Source: Diphasiastrum complanatum
Lineage: Eukaryota; Streptophyta; Lycopodiopsida; Lycopodiales; Lycopodiaceae
DNA: 64,000 nt
NCBI GenBank assembly: GCA_029204225.1
Contig: CM055102.1
Span: 8,104,587-8,168,586, forward strand
Direction of reading: 5' to 3'
In this document: in pieces, positions 13,740-24,961 of the stretch
Layout: each line of letters begins with the position of its first letter
Numbering within the stretch: position 1 is the stretch's first letter
Translations under genes and position numbers: made by a program
The notes under the pieces: model-generated
What the model saw: only the letters and a program-made list of their open reading frames with translations
Database searches by the model: none
What the model was told of the DNA's origin: nothing

Positions 13740-14497
13740 TCTCTCTCTCAATAATATGCAATTTTCATGCTCACTATAGTGGGTTTCTTTCCTTGCCTAA
13801 CCTGAATCCAAGATCTAGTCAATCTAGCATCAAAGAGACGGAGTTAGTTGTCACACGTAGGGTTGTTCCCATGAGAGCGATAGTATAGTTCAGATTTCAA
13901 CATGAATGGAGGATCTAACACTAACATTCATTAACACTAAGCATTAACACTACATCCATTAACCCTACTTCCATTAACCCTAAATCCACAACAATGATAG
14001 AAACTTACTCTTCTCTCTCTCCCTTTCTCTCTCACGAAAAGCATAAGAAATAGCAATCTCAATAATGATCAAATCCAACAATTAGCAAAATCCAAAGAAA
14101 GCATGAGAAATGGAGGAGAAGAAAGGAAGAGCAAGGACATTCATCAATCCATTTCTAAAGAGAACCAATCTGCTTTATTGAAATGAGGAAATGAACATGA
14201 GGAGCAACTCGAGTTGGTCCCTTTTTATAATAGAGAGGAGGACCCTGGCCTTTGAATCCTATTGGTCCAGTCTTGCCTCTCTTTTTATTCAAATTTAAAA
14301 AAGTGTGGGAACCATCAAAATTGGAGCGAAACCCAACTTTATTCACTAACTTGACATTTAGGCCCTGCGACATTAAAAGTCTCGCAAAAAGGCCTAAAAA
14401 TCAAATAACTATGTGATCATTGGGTTGGACTTACACACGCAGGGTGCCAAATCCCTCTCAATTATTAACTAGGGTTAGTGTTGCCTTGGGTTCCACA
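13740..14497 (-). repeat. Probable 3' LTR of G1 (ends approximate)
   Basis: On the minus strand the purine stretch ACTGGAGGGTT is followed by TGTGGAACCC. About 265 bp further on is ATTATAAAAAGGG (TATA box, 14221-14233) and then AATAAA (14174-14179). This is LTR architecture, but no second LTR is present, so the 3' end near 13740 is a guess. Confidence 0.45.
13916..13990. repeat. Degenerate CATTAACMCT repeat
   Basis: Five to six variants of CATTAACACTA or CATTAACCCTA follow one another. The AACCCTA parts look telomere-like, but the unit is longer (about 13-15 bp) and irregular. Confidence 0.6.
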
Positions 14498-14607
14498 AAC
14501 CCTCCAGTAGTATCCCTCACCAAAACTGGTGGCGGTCCCACGACACCTGCAATATGCAGTCATTGGGGACTTTTATTGGCTTCGCACTGAATCTTAATTA
14601 AATGATA

Positions 14608-17496
14608 CTACACCTTCTCCACAAAGTCAAGGCGTGCGGTATTGAAATCCAAATTATGCGGCAAGAAACAACGGTGGGCTCCGGCAATCCACTTGGAAGT
14701 TGTCCATGAGGTGAAGCGGGCTTCCCAAGAGCCTCCCATCATAGCCGCATGGAAATACAGTCGAGCAATTGGCAGCTGATCTTTGATTTGCTCTGAGGCC
14801 ATCGGCTTATTTGGATCAAATCCTAGGGTAGGAAGGCAATCATCCCATTTGGTTGCCACTGGCGCCAACAGAGTTAGATCTTTTGCAAACATTGTCGATT
14901 GTCACACCGTTGGATCCGGAGAGTGGACATACTCTCTCTGATATGCTTGTAAGGCCCGGTGGAAATCCACGAAAATGTTCCAGCTATAAGGCTGATGGAT
15001 GATTGGCCAATTGGACGTATGGATGGTGATTTTGTCCATAGCCAATCCCAAATCTTTCCATTTTTGTCTTCGCGGCATTGGCACGTAATAAGGATCTACC
15101 CGCAACTGGCGAGGGCTGGCAACGTAACTCCTAATTGATTCCAAAATTTTCTCAAAAACCGTGATTCTCCATGCAGGCTACTCTCCCAGTGCAGGTATTT
15201 TGTCCAATTCTTTGGCGGCCTCGATCTCGGAGGTCTTAAATTTGAGAATCCATCCACCATGTGAGGACTCATGTGGATGCTGCTTTAAGAAGGTCTAGAT
15301 CTGGTCCTCGACGCTGATGGGCCTTCTGAATAAATGGCTTGTCCTTTATGAGGATGGACCTGCTTGTATTGCCGGTATAGGTGGCAGTTGATCTGCTAGA
15401 TCTGTAGCCCCCCCCCCCTGGTCCATGCTCGAATTAACCCCTGTATCCATCTGTACAGCTTCTTGGTGCGAAGGGGAGAATTGCGGCATGACCGGACGGG
15501 GATTTGTGGTCCAACTTCCAACACTTGAGCGACGACTTTTCTATAGGCGTTGATGGTCTCTTTTGCCTTTGCCAACTCGGTTGAAGCTGCTCCTTTGAAC
15601 CTATCAAAGCGGCCTTGGAATCCCTGAAGGGCCACTTTGTATGTTTTCACTTTCTTGAACAAATATGCAATCTCCGTCGGTGTGACCGGATGATTGGGTA
15701 TTTGTGTTTGTAGATATGCATCACGCTCAAGGGTGGTCGCATCCAATTCACCTTGAAGCCGTGTGCGATCTTGTTCGGCCATTTGTAATTGCCCCTTTAG
15801 CAGCTGCACCTGTTGCTTGGCATCTTGCACTGCCTTATCTACCTGATCTTGTGCGGTTGTCAAGGCGTTTTAATGGGGGGTTGATGTAGGTTTTCAAGCG
15901 ATCAGCTTGTTGCTGGGCCAATGTCTTTTTGCTTTCAGTCTTTTCTTCATGTTTCTTGGCTATCTTCACCTCTCCATCCAGCTGGACAATTTTCTGGCTG
16001 ATCAGAGTGTTTTTGGATCCTAAATCAGAGATCTTCTGCTCCATTTCTTTCTTCTTATCCAGCATAGACTGGATCACTTGCCCAAGGCTTGAAACTAGCC
16101 CGAGAGCATCACCAGAATCGACAGTCGTGGAGGTGGCAGCAGTAGGAGACCCTGATGGTACTGTCCGTGGTAGGCATGGAATAGGTGCCAAGGTCTCTTC
16201 TTCTTCAAAAATATCCTCGTCTTTAAACCCTTCAGGCACCGTGACGTCGAACTACTTTGGTGACTTTACAACTGTGTTGACCCGAAGTGTGGTTGGGCTA
16301 CCCTGTGTGGGTGGTTGTTGACTGGCATCTTTGACACCAACAGTAGCTTCATGGATATGCTCGAATCCTCTTTCAGGGGATTCGGGTTCAAAGGGTGCTA
16401 GGCTCTGGGGCATTTCAAAGATTTTGGTGGCCCCAAGGGGGTCGGAATCATCGAACATATTCATGAAGAACTGTGTGTTGGGTGAGGTTGCTTCAGTGTG
16501 CGGGGGTGAGGCGGCCTGGGCAGTTGTGATAGGAATGGTAGGCCCAATGGTCACAGACTGTCCTTGTATGGGAGCAAAGGCGAGGGAAGCATCAAAGACG
16601 AGGGGAATGGGAAGTTCAGTGTGAACAACAACAGCTGGTGAAAGCGCAGCTGATGAGGTATGCCTAGTACGTCGTCGTGACGCGGAAGGCGAGTCAGGAA
16701 TTATGATCTTGCTGCGTGGACGATGACGACTATGAGAACTTGAGGCCTGATGAGATGACTCGGCCGGTGCTTCTTCGTAAACCGAAAGCATAGAATCTAG
16801 GTGGAAGCCATGGATTCTGTTTTGTAAGTGAGAAGCGACTAAGAGGGACAATAGAGAGCCAGCAGCAAACTGCTACTTTGTATTGGCCTTAATAGCTTGC
16901 TTGAGCTCACCAGAAATAGTCTTGAACCAGTTATATGGTTCAAGAGGGGCTTTGGCCAACTTTGTGTGGGACTCCACTATCCTGTGAAGGACTTGAGATG
17001 TGATGCGGTCTTTCTTGAGGTTGCCAACCATCAAGAAATGATTTAACAACTGGGCAACGGCGTGAATGGAAGGCTCAGTGATGGCTTCCAAAAAATAGTC
17101 ATCATTAGTCCAGTGCAGATCGTTGGTGAGGTCAATGTATGGCTTGATGGCCTGTTTGGCATGCTTGTGATTGGGTGAGGCTTGCGTACTGGATGAGATT
17201 CCTATAGCTGCAAGTGCGGCCTTAGTGACACGCACCTTGTGTGTGGCTCCTTGGAAGGTGATATAAAACTTGGATTTCTCTTCCTTCCACATACTGAAGG
17301 CAAGAGTGATGAAATCCATATTGATGCATCCCGAAAAAGCTCTCTCATGAATACCCATTGCAGTAAGTAGAGGCTTCGCAAGGGTCATCCACTTAGTGAC
17401 CATGCTTGTGCTAGGAAGAATCATGATGTCCGTTGCAGATGGGACATCAGGATGGATAGCATAGCGCGGAGACTGGGAAGTATCGGTAGAAGACAT
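14608..17496 (-). pseudogene. Unrecognised 3' ORF of the G1 Gypsy element (about 960 codons)
   Basis: I do not recognise this protein family. The start ATG at 17496 gives MSSTDTSQSPRY. An N-terminal globular-looking region covers about residues 1-207. A Ser/Pro/Arg-rich linker (about 210-415) follows, including SSHSRHRPRSK. Two acidic, Gln/Lys-rich coiled-coil-like stretches come next (about 470-560 and 570-640). A C-terminal region is rich in Trp and aromatics (about 790-960, including RQKWKDLGLAMDK and NLDFNTARLDFVEKV). In-frame TAGs near 16874 and 16253 replace Gln codons kept in copy G2. There are frameshifts near 15890 and 15490 and further stops near 15340-15180 and at 14903. No membrane segment or signal peptide stands out. 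Its place between pol and the 3' LTR is the env-like position, but nothing shows that it is an envelope. Confidence 0.65.
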
Positions 17497-17768
17497 GATG
17501 ATCAGAAAGGAATTATAATGTGTGAAAGTGTATCAGAAGGCAATGTAGAAACTTTGGAAGGCTTTGGTCGCAAGAAAAATTCACAAGAGCTTCGCTAGCA
17601 CAAGTGAGAAATGAATCGAATTCAGCCAACTTATAGGTGGATTTGGTGGGTCCATTACACTATATAATAGTTGGGCTGATCAGTTCTGAACAAAAATTTG
17701 TAGGCAGGTACAGTATTGTAAAAATAGGCTATAAAAGTCTCGGCGAAGGTTTCTAGGGATCTGAACCT

Positions 17769-18280
17769 TGTCAAGAATTAGATATGCAACATCAAGCATT
17801 CACCATAAGCAATCACCACAAGAAGGCAGAAGAAGAACATGTATAGTCACTCTATCACACTAACTCATACAGAATGTAAAATGTACAAATAAACCCTAAA
17901 CCCTGATAGAGAGAGAAAACCTACGAGTAGACTAATAGACTAGCCTACGACAATTGACAGCTGGTCACAGCTGTCAACATTAATGTGCATCATAAATAGT
18001 AACAATGAAGTTTATCATTGATTTCTAGCACTCTCCCTCAATGATAAAATTACATTTTTCTATCCCTAATAGAGTACGAAACCTCTCAAATTTACATCTA
18101 CCTAATGATTTAGTAAAAATATCTCCCTTTCGATCTTCAGGTTCACAAAAAACAAGATCAATGGCTCCATCAAGAATTTTCTCTCAAACAAAATAGTAGT
18201 GTATTTCGATGTGCTTGGTTCGAACATGTAAAACTAGATTTTTGGCAAGGTGAATACAACTTTGATTATCGCAAAAATGT
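17769..18280 (-). mobile_element. Copia E4: L4-family 3' LTR plus end of RNase H
   Basis: The LTR spans 17769-18030, starting TGCTAGAAATCAATG on the minus strand and ending CTTGACA. It is the same family as 30704-30964 and 42779-43041. Upstream, 18031-18280 encodes a degraded RNase H end (DIFTKSLGRCKFER, IIEGEC) close to E6. At about 18280 it changes abruptly to a different Copia fragment. Confidence 0.85.
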
Positions 18281-18283
18281 GAA

Positions 18284-19163
18284 AAACTATGTACATCAAA
18301 ATGTATGAGATCCAAGGGAGAGGGAGATCTTGATGAAGATCTCTTGTAAGAAGATTTGTGTGACTTTGCAAGGCCACATGCCTCACAGGATGGCCTAATC
18401 TCTTATGCCAAAGCTCCACTTGAGATAGCTCCTCCCTAGCCAAGTTCACACTTTCATTTGCAACATTAGCATTCAACTTGAAAAGTCTACCTTGCTTAAT
18501 GCCACTAGCTATGCACTTATCATTTTTCAAGATGGAACAAACTCCATTGTTGAAATGTACATCTAGTCCATTGTCCATTAATTGTCCTACACTAAGCAAG
18601 TTTCTTGAAATGGTAGAAACATACAAATCATTATCTAGATCTATCCTTTTAGATGTGCCTAAGCAAAGAGGAATAGATCCTATGCCATCTATCTTGCATG
18701 CTTGATCACTAGCAGTGTATATTGACTTCTTAGAGTCATTACAAGATAGAAGAGTAGAGAAATAATGCTTGTTAAAAGACATGTGGGAACTAGCCCCACT
18801 ATCTATCCACCATGTGTCTTGACTTGAAATTGGTGTAGATGCAACCATCAAGGATGTGTTGAATCCATCCTCATCTTCTCCCTCTTGAGCAATGTTCCCT
18901 GGATCTCCATTGGCTTGTTGATTCTTCTTCAAGTAGCATTCCGAGGCAAAGTATCATTTCTTCCCACAAAAGAAACACTTGAGCTTTGCCTTGTTCTTCA
19001 CCTTGCCTTTGGAAGTAGATCCTCCATTCTTCATCTCGGCCTCCTTGCCTTGATTCTTCTTGAATGGATGTTGCTTCTTCTTGCCTTTGGATGTAAAGTT
19101 TGCTTTCTCTTCTCCTCCATTAAGTGACATGCCATCCATTCTTGTCTCGAGGGAGAGTCTCAT
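18284..19163 (-). pseudogene. Copia gag-protease-GAG_pre-integrase relic
   Basis: Minus-strand translation gives a Lys-rich gag end and a zinc knuckle, CFFCGKK followed by a stop, then YFASEC. After it come the protease motif [11 protein letters not shown], the block ISRNLLSVGQLMDNG and the start of GAG_pre-integrase, LWHKRLGHP. The stop lies where a Gly codon is expected in the knuckle. The fragment is truncated on both sides and is related to E1/E3 rather than to E4, so two different elements are joined near 18280. Confidence 0.85.
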
Positions 19164-20692
19164 TCTTGAAGTGATAAATGCTTAAATATGGAGGGGTTGT
19201 GCTTGAAAGGAGTATGGGTTGACGCTTGGTTGACAATGTGTTCCTAGTTGATTAGGTTGAGGAGATTGATTGATTTTTTTGGATGGTTACTTAATTGAAT
19301 GTTTGAAGGGATTGAGTGGACACTTGTCTACGACAATTGTGTATGGGAGGTTGGGGGATTGATGGTTGTTTTTGTTGAGGGAAGGTGGACATTAGCATGG
19401 TATTGCACTCGTTTGTGGAATGGGTGTGTGGGTTTTGTAGTTTTAAACAAGTATCGTGATGAATTCGCCTTGGTATCGATTGAGTGGAGTGAGTACAAAT
19501 GTTTTGCATTATGTGTTTGGAATAGAGTGTGTTGTTTTGTGAGAAAAAGGTGTGTAATACGTTGTGGGTTGTTAATGTGTTGAATGAATGTTGTTTTTTG
19601 TAGCCTTGAGAGTGTTGCTTGGATGGAGTGTTATTTGTATTGTATGGGTGTGAGTGAGGTTGTTTGCTTGAGAGAGAGATGTCGTGATATGAACAACATG
19701 TTTTGTTTTGTGTGAAAGGATTCTTGTAGTGTGGGTTATAAAGAAATTAGTTTTTGGAGAGTTATCTTTGAGTGTTTCTTGAAAGATTGTGTAAGTAATG
19801 AGCCATGGTTTTGAAGAGTGAAGAGTGTAGAAATGGAAGGTTCATGTGCAAGTATTTCTAGCGATGAATATAGCCTAGCTGTCTACACAGTGACTATAGT
19901 GAACGGTTTCCACGATTTTACCCTGTGGATTTTTCACAACCAGCGACCTACTTTAGCCCGCTTTGGGGTCTGTGACCTACAACAGGCTTGTTGCAGTCTC
20001 TAATCCGATTTGTGACTCTATGATCTACGTCTATGGCCTAATCTCTTTGTAGCAGCCTTTGGTTTCTATTTCAGATCTGATCAGTGGCGTACCTGCAACC
20101 TGTCTGTCTGCGACGTACTTGCTGCCTGTTACTTTTGGGCTTGCCTGCTGATTTTTGAGCCTGCTCTGCATACCTATGGCCAACCAGGGCCTGCCACGTG
20201 GCCCTGCGGCCCTGCACCACCTGTCGGCAGCCCATAGAGCCTTGTTGGAGCCATTCCAGGCCCTATCTTGCTATCTGCGGCCTGTCCATCGCTAGAAACC
20301 ATTAAAAAATCAGCCTCTGATCATTTTTTGCTGCCAAGGACCTCTACTGCTTGCCTACCTGTCTCGTTTTTCTATGCCCTGTGATCTCCACAGACCTGCG
20401 ACCACCTGTCATTGTTTGGACTATTCTCAGCTGCGAACTACTACTGGTTTTGTAGGCATCTATTTGAACCTTACATGCGGGCACCTACTATTTGTCATAG
20501 CCTGTCCTGCAACTTATGGACTGCAAAGGATTTCAGATCATTCAAGATCCAATCAATGTCCCTGATCTTTGGTTACAATAAGGAGCAAACCAACAATCTT
20601 GCCAATGGAAAAAAATCAGCATCTACATACAAAATGAGATGCAAACTTTAAGAGATATTGATCAAACATAAAAAAACATAAAATATGGTTGT
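19164..20692. other. Non-coding, strand-asymmetric stretch
   Basis: From about 19170 to 19780 the plus strand is strikingly rich in G and T and poor in C. From about 19850 to 20540 it becomes rich in CTGCGACC/CCTGTC-like words. No gene or domain is seen; the ORFs here have no family likeness. Origin unknown, possibly an old retroelement leader. Confidence 0.4.
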
Positions 20693-21168
20693 TGTCCGTA
20701 CAATTACAGTACTCTACTATATTTCACATGTGTGGATCCAAAAATAGCAATAAATGATCATTCTACACATAGAATTGCAAGATAACATCATGAGAGTGCA
20801 CCAATGAATAGCAGAACCCAAAGAAAACCATGTATAATGATGAAATGAGAGAGAGAGAAGAGAGAAGATGTGTCTCTCCATGAGTTACATCCTTTTATAG
20901 TGTCCAAACCTTATTTGGCCACTTGGCTTTCCCTCCAAAATGTAAACCTTACTATTTTTGGGTCTAGATTCAAAGTACCCAACACTTAAATTTGAATCTC
21001 TCTCAAACTCGACTATCAACTTTCTCACACTTTCAAAAAATGTTTATGTATTTTAAACTAATATAACTTAAAAAAGTTTATCTCTAAGTCTAAAATGAGT
21101 TTTGGCCTCATATTAACAATTTACCAAAATATGACTGAACTAGACTAAACTAGTTGAAATCTCTCACA
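20693..21168 (-). repeat. Copia 3' LTR, E1-related family (LTR-C, 476 bp)
   Basis: On the minus strand the tract AACTAGTTGAAGAGGGAG, the same as at the end of E1, precedes an LTR starting TGTGAGAGATTTC and ending GTACGGACA. CACTATAAAAGG (20891-20902) is the TATA box. A CACATGTG version of the shared palindrome lies near the end at about 20722. Only about 50 bp of internal sequence remain to the right before G2 begins. Confidence 0.8.
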
Positions 21169-21244
21169 CTCCCTCTTCAACTAGTTTTGGCATAGTTTAA
21201 CCTTACTACTTTGATCCAACACGAGGACTCATGAGGATGTTGCA

Positions 21245-23507
21245 CTAAAAAGTTCTAGATTTGGTCCTCGACGCTGATTGGTATTTTGAACAATGGCGTG
21301 GTCCTTGATGAAGATGGACCTGGTTGCATTGCCTATGTTCTTCTGCAACTTCAGGAACTCCACCCTGGTCCATGCCCGAATTCAACCTTGTATTCATAGG
21401 TGCATCAGCTTGGTGCGGAGGGGAGAACTGCGGCATGACTGGAACTAGAATTTGAGGCCCGGCTTCCAACACCTGAGCGGCAGCCTTTTCATATTCGTTG
21501 ATAGTTGCTTTGGCATTTGCCAACTCAGTTGAAGCTGCACCCTTGAATCTGTCAAAGCGGCCTTGGAATCCTTGAAGGGCCACTTTATAGGTTTCAACCT
21601 TTTTAAACAAATACGCGCTTTTCATCGGAGTTACCAGATGATTAGATATTTGCATCTGTAGATATGCATCATGCTCAAGGGTGGTCATATCCAATTCACC
21701 TTGAGACATGTGCAATCTTGTTCAGCCATCTGTAGTTGACCCTGGAGCAGCTGCACTTGTTGCTTTGCATCCTTCATGGCCCTGTCCACTTGGTCTTGGG
21801 TGGTTGTGAGGGCATTCTGCAAGGAACTGTTATAATCCTCTAGCGATCATCCAATTGTTGTGCCTTCTTCTTCTCAGCTTCAAACTTAGCTTCATGTTGC
21901 TTGGCGATCTTCACTTCTTTGTCCAGCTGATTCACTTTTTGGCTAATGAGTGTATTCTCAGATCCCATATTTGAGATGCGTTATTCCAGTTTTTTTTTTC
22001 TTATTCACATGCACAACGCTTGAGACTAAACCGAGAGCATCACCAGAATCTACTGTTGTGGAGGTGATAGCAGCAGAAGGACCTGGTGGTACTATCCCTG
22101 GTTGGCGTGGAGCAGATGCCTGTAACTCTTCTTCTTCAAAGAGGTATTCTTCTTCATAGTCCTTAGACACTGTGGCGTCGAACTGCTTTGGTGATTTGAC
22201 AACTTGCCCGACCTGAATTGTGGTTGGGGCAGCTTCAACTTGATCTTGCTGGTTGATCTGAAAAGAGTCTTTAAAACTAGTAGTAGTATCATGGAACTGT
22301 TCGAACTGCTTTGGTGATTTGACAGCTTGCCCGACCTGAATTGTGGTTGGTGCAGCTTCAACTTGATCTTGCTGGTTGATCTAAAAAGAGTCTTCAAAAC
22401 CAGTAGTAGTATCATGGAACTGTTCAAATCCTCTCGCAGGGGATTGAAGTTCAAAGGGCGCATGGCTCTGGGGCAATATAAAAACTTTTGAGGCCCCAAG
22501 GGGGTCAAAATTATCGAACATGTCCATGAAATACTAGGTGTTTGGGAAAACAGCTCCTGTGTGTGGGGTTGAGACGGCCTAGGCAGCTGTGATGGGAATG
22601 GTAGTTCCAATGGTCACAGACTGTCCTTGAGAGGAAGCAGAGGTGAGGGAAGCATCAGAGACAGGGGGATTAGGTAGTTCAGTGCAAATAGCAGCAGGGG
22701 GTGAAAGTGGTACGACGTCATGGCACGGAAGGCGAGTCAGCTGCGTGGACGACGTTGACTATGTGAGCTGGATGCTTGTTGAGATGACTCTGTCGGTGCT
22801 TCTTCATAGATAGAAAGCACAGAATCCATACGCAAACCATGGATTTTATTTTCAGGGTGGGAGGCTGCTAGGAGTGACAACATAGGGCTAGCAGTAAATT
22901 GTTGTTTGGTATTGCTCTTGATGGCTCATTTGAGCTCTCCAAACACGGTCTTGAACCAATTATATCTTGGCTATTTTGGCATGAGACTCAACCATCCTAT
23001 GCAAAATCTGGAAAGTAATACGGTCTTTCCTGAGGTTGCCAGCCATCAAGAAATTGTTGAGGAGCTGAGCAGCTGAATGGCAAGATCAGTAATGGCCTCT
23101 AGAAGATAGCCGTCATTAGTCTAGTGCAGATCATTGGTAATGTCAATATAAGACTTAATAGCATGTTTGGCTTGCTTATGGTTTGGTGAGGCTTGGGTAC
23201 CAGATGCTATTCCTATGACAGCAAGGGCGGCCTCAGTCACGTGCACATTGTGTGTGGCTCTTTGGAAAGTAATGTAAAATTTGGATTTCTCCTCCTTCCA
23301 AGTACTGAAGGCAAGAGTGATAAAATCCATGTTGATTCTCCCCGAGAAGGATCTCTCAGGAATACCCATTGCAGTAAGCAGAGGCTCTACAAGGGTCATC
23401 CACTGAGTGACCATGCTTGTGCTAGGAAGGACCATGATATCCGTTGCAGATGGGACATCACGATGGATAGTGTAACGCGGCGACTGAGACGTATTTGTGG
23501 AAGACAT
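21245..23507 (-). pseudogene. Unrecognised 3' ORF of Gypsy G2 (second copy)
   Basis: This is homologous to 14608-17496 over the N-terminal region (start at 23507, MSSTNTSQSPRY), the linker and the coiled-coil part. It is truncated at about 21220 by LTR-C, before the C-terminal region. Lesions differ from the G1 copy. A TGA occurs near 22927 where G1 has Gln, G1's two TAGs are Gln codons here, and there are frameshifts near 21860 and 22100-23120. A 123-bp in-frame tandem duplication (22178-22423) is unique to this copy. The ancestor was therefore a single long ORF. It lies 0.9 kb downstream of, and on the same strand as, a Gypsy integrase. Confidence 0.65.
22178..22423. repeat. 123-bp in-frame tandem duplication in the G2 3' ORF
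   Basis: The segment starting TCGAACTGCTTTGGTG at 22178 recurs at 22301 with only a few differences. 123 bp equals 41 codons, so it lengthens the linker without shifting the frame. G1 has one copy of the unit. Confidence 0.85.
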
Positions 23508-24422
23508 GATGGAAAAGAACAGAAACTGAAAGTAATAGGTGCGAGTGTATATCAGAAAACAGTACAGAAAGTTTTAAAGACTTTGGTCACTGAAAAAATT
23601 GGCAAGAGCTTCGCTAGCACAAGTGAGGAATGAATCGAATTCAGTCACAACTGTCAACATGTTTGAACTTGAGCCTTGAACTATCGTGTCGATGGTAGTA
23701 GCAAATGATAGTTCGCATGATGGAACTTATAGGTGAATTTGGAGGGTCCATTACATAGAATACTAGTTTGGCTGATTAGTTCTGAACAAAAATTTTCAGG
23801 CTTGTTCACTATTGTGAAAATAGGCTATAAAAATCTCGGCGAAATTTTTTGAGGTTCTGAACCCATCCGGTGAATGTTTTTCAGGTTTGGCGGAGGATGA
23901 ACCTTCGCCCAAGTACTGTCATAAATGTAACTTTCAGGATCTAAACCTATAGCCAACCTAATTTTGACATTCTAAGTCCATCTGACATGTCGGCAAAGGT
24001 TTTTGAGGAGAGTGAGGTGCTCGGCGAAGGTTCTCAAAATGGCATATTGCTGATCATTTGTCTAACTCAAAAACAGGTACTTTTTTTGGAAAAGGACCTT
24101 CGCCCAACTCAGTATAGATATATCTGAAGTGGATGTATAAACTAAAAGTTCAGCGAAGGTTTCCAATACTGTATGGGCAACATATGACCAAAACAGTGAT
24201 TTTATAAGTCATTTTCCATCAAAAATTATCTTTTGAAAATACTTTCCTTCCTCTTTTTCCACTCTGATGACTTTTTTGACTTTTGCTCATCAGTCTTTCC
24301 TCATTTTTTCTTCTTTTCTGTGTTTTTTTTTACTATCTTTTTCAAACAAAATTAACAATTAAGTAGTGAAAACAAAAAAATTGAAAAATAAATAAAAATA
24401 AAAATCATTTGGATCATGCTTG
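23508..24422 (-). other. Spacer between Gypsy pol and the 3' ORF in G2
   Basis: No gene is seen. The first 330 bp upstream of the ORF are also conserved in G1 (17497-17768). The core GCGAAGGT occurs several times in both orientations between about 23840 and 24160. This is where a separate promoter or splice acceptor for the 3' ORF would lie, if one exists. Confidence 0.5.
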
Positions 24423-24955
24423 CTAAACTGGTGGAGCAGACTGCCAAAACTTGCGTAATCAGTTGTCATTCACAGGAGTATCAAACTATTTTCCATCCAA
24501 GTGCTCAAGAATCACTGCTCCATAGTTCAGGATTTCCTTCACTCTATACGAGCCTTCACTGATAAACTTCAATTTTTTCTTGATCAGCCTGGTTTTGTAC
24601 ATCAGTGCAAGATCTCCTACTTTTAGATCCTTTTTGTAATCGACGATCGTGCCATGTCTTACGGTGGGCTTTCTCTGTTGCTAACGCATGAACTGCCATC
24701 AATCTTGTTTCACACAATTTGTGCAACGCTTCATGACGTAGTTGTAAAGACTTATCATCATTTAGCCGCTCTGTTGCTGCTATGCGTAAGGACGGTATTA
24801 AAAATTCAATCGGCATGACAACATCTTGACCATAAACTAGTTGAAAGGGTGTCTGATTTGTACTACTTTTGTAAGCGCTTCTGAATGCCAATAATGTTGC
24901 ATGCAGTTTGTGTTCCCAATCAGATTGACTCACTTCAACTGTTTTTGTCATTATA
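24423..24955 (-). pseudogene. Ty3/Gypsy integrase C-terminal part (G2)
   Basis: Minus-strand translation gives a late integrase-core segment and the beta-barrel region of a Gypsy integrase: LLAFRSAYKSSTNQTPF, QLVYGQDVVMPIEF and TWHDRR. A frameshift near 24640 follows, then GSYRVKEILNYGAVILEHLDG and a pol stop at about 24423 after SAPPV. The integrase core is missing because Copia E3 was inserted at about 24960. The element continues downstream into the 3' ORF. Confidence 0.85.
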
Positions 24956-24961
24956 GTGTAG

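Larger units (their letters stand above)
13740..17768 (-). mobile_element. Ty3/Gypsy-type element G1, 3' half
   Basis: A minus-strand LTR-like region is preceded by a long degraded ORF (14608-17496), and both match the minus-strand order seen in G2. In G2 a Gypsy integrase lies upstream of the homologous ORF. G1 is cut at 17768 by the Copia E4 LTR, so its pol is not present here. Assignment to Gypsy rests on G2. Confidence 0.6.

Noticed and set aside
13916-13990. Interstitial telomere repeat (CCCTAAA-like)
   Set aside because: Unit is longer and irregular; only isolated AACCCTA words.
14608-17496. Envelope gene in the G1 3' ORF
   Set aside because: Position fits, but no signal peptide or transmembrane segment is visible; left as unrecognised.
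19299-19583. 94-codon plus-strand ORF rich in Cys, Trp and Val
   Set aside because: Composition follows the G/T-rich DNA; no motif, no context.
22092-22610. 172-codon minus-strand ORF with a repeated segment
   Set aside because: Out-of-frame shadow of the G2 3' ORF; the repeat is the 123-bp DNA duplication read in another frame.
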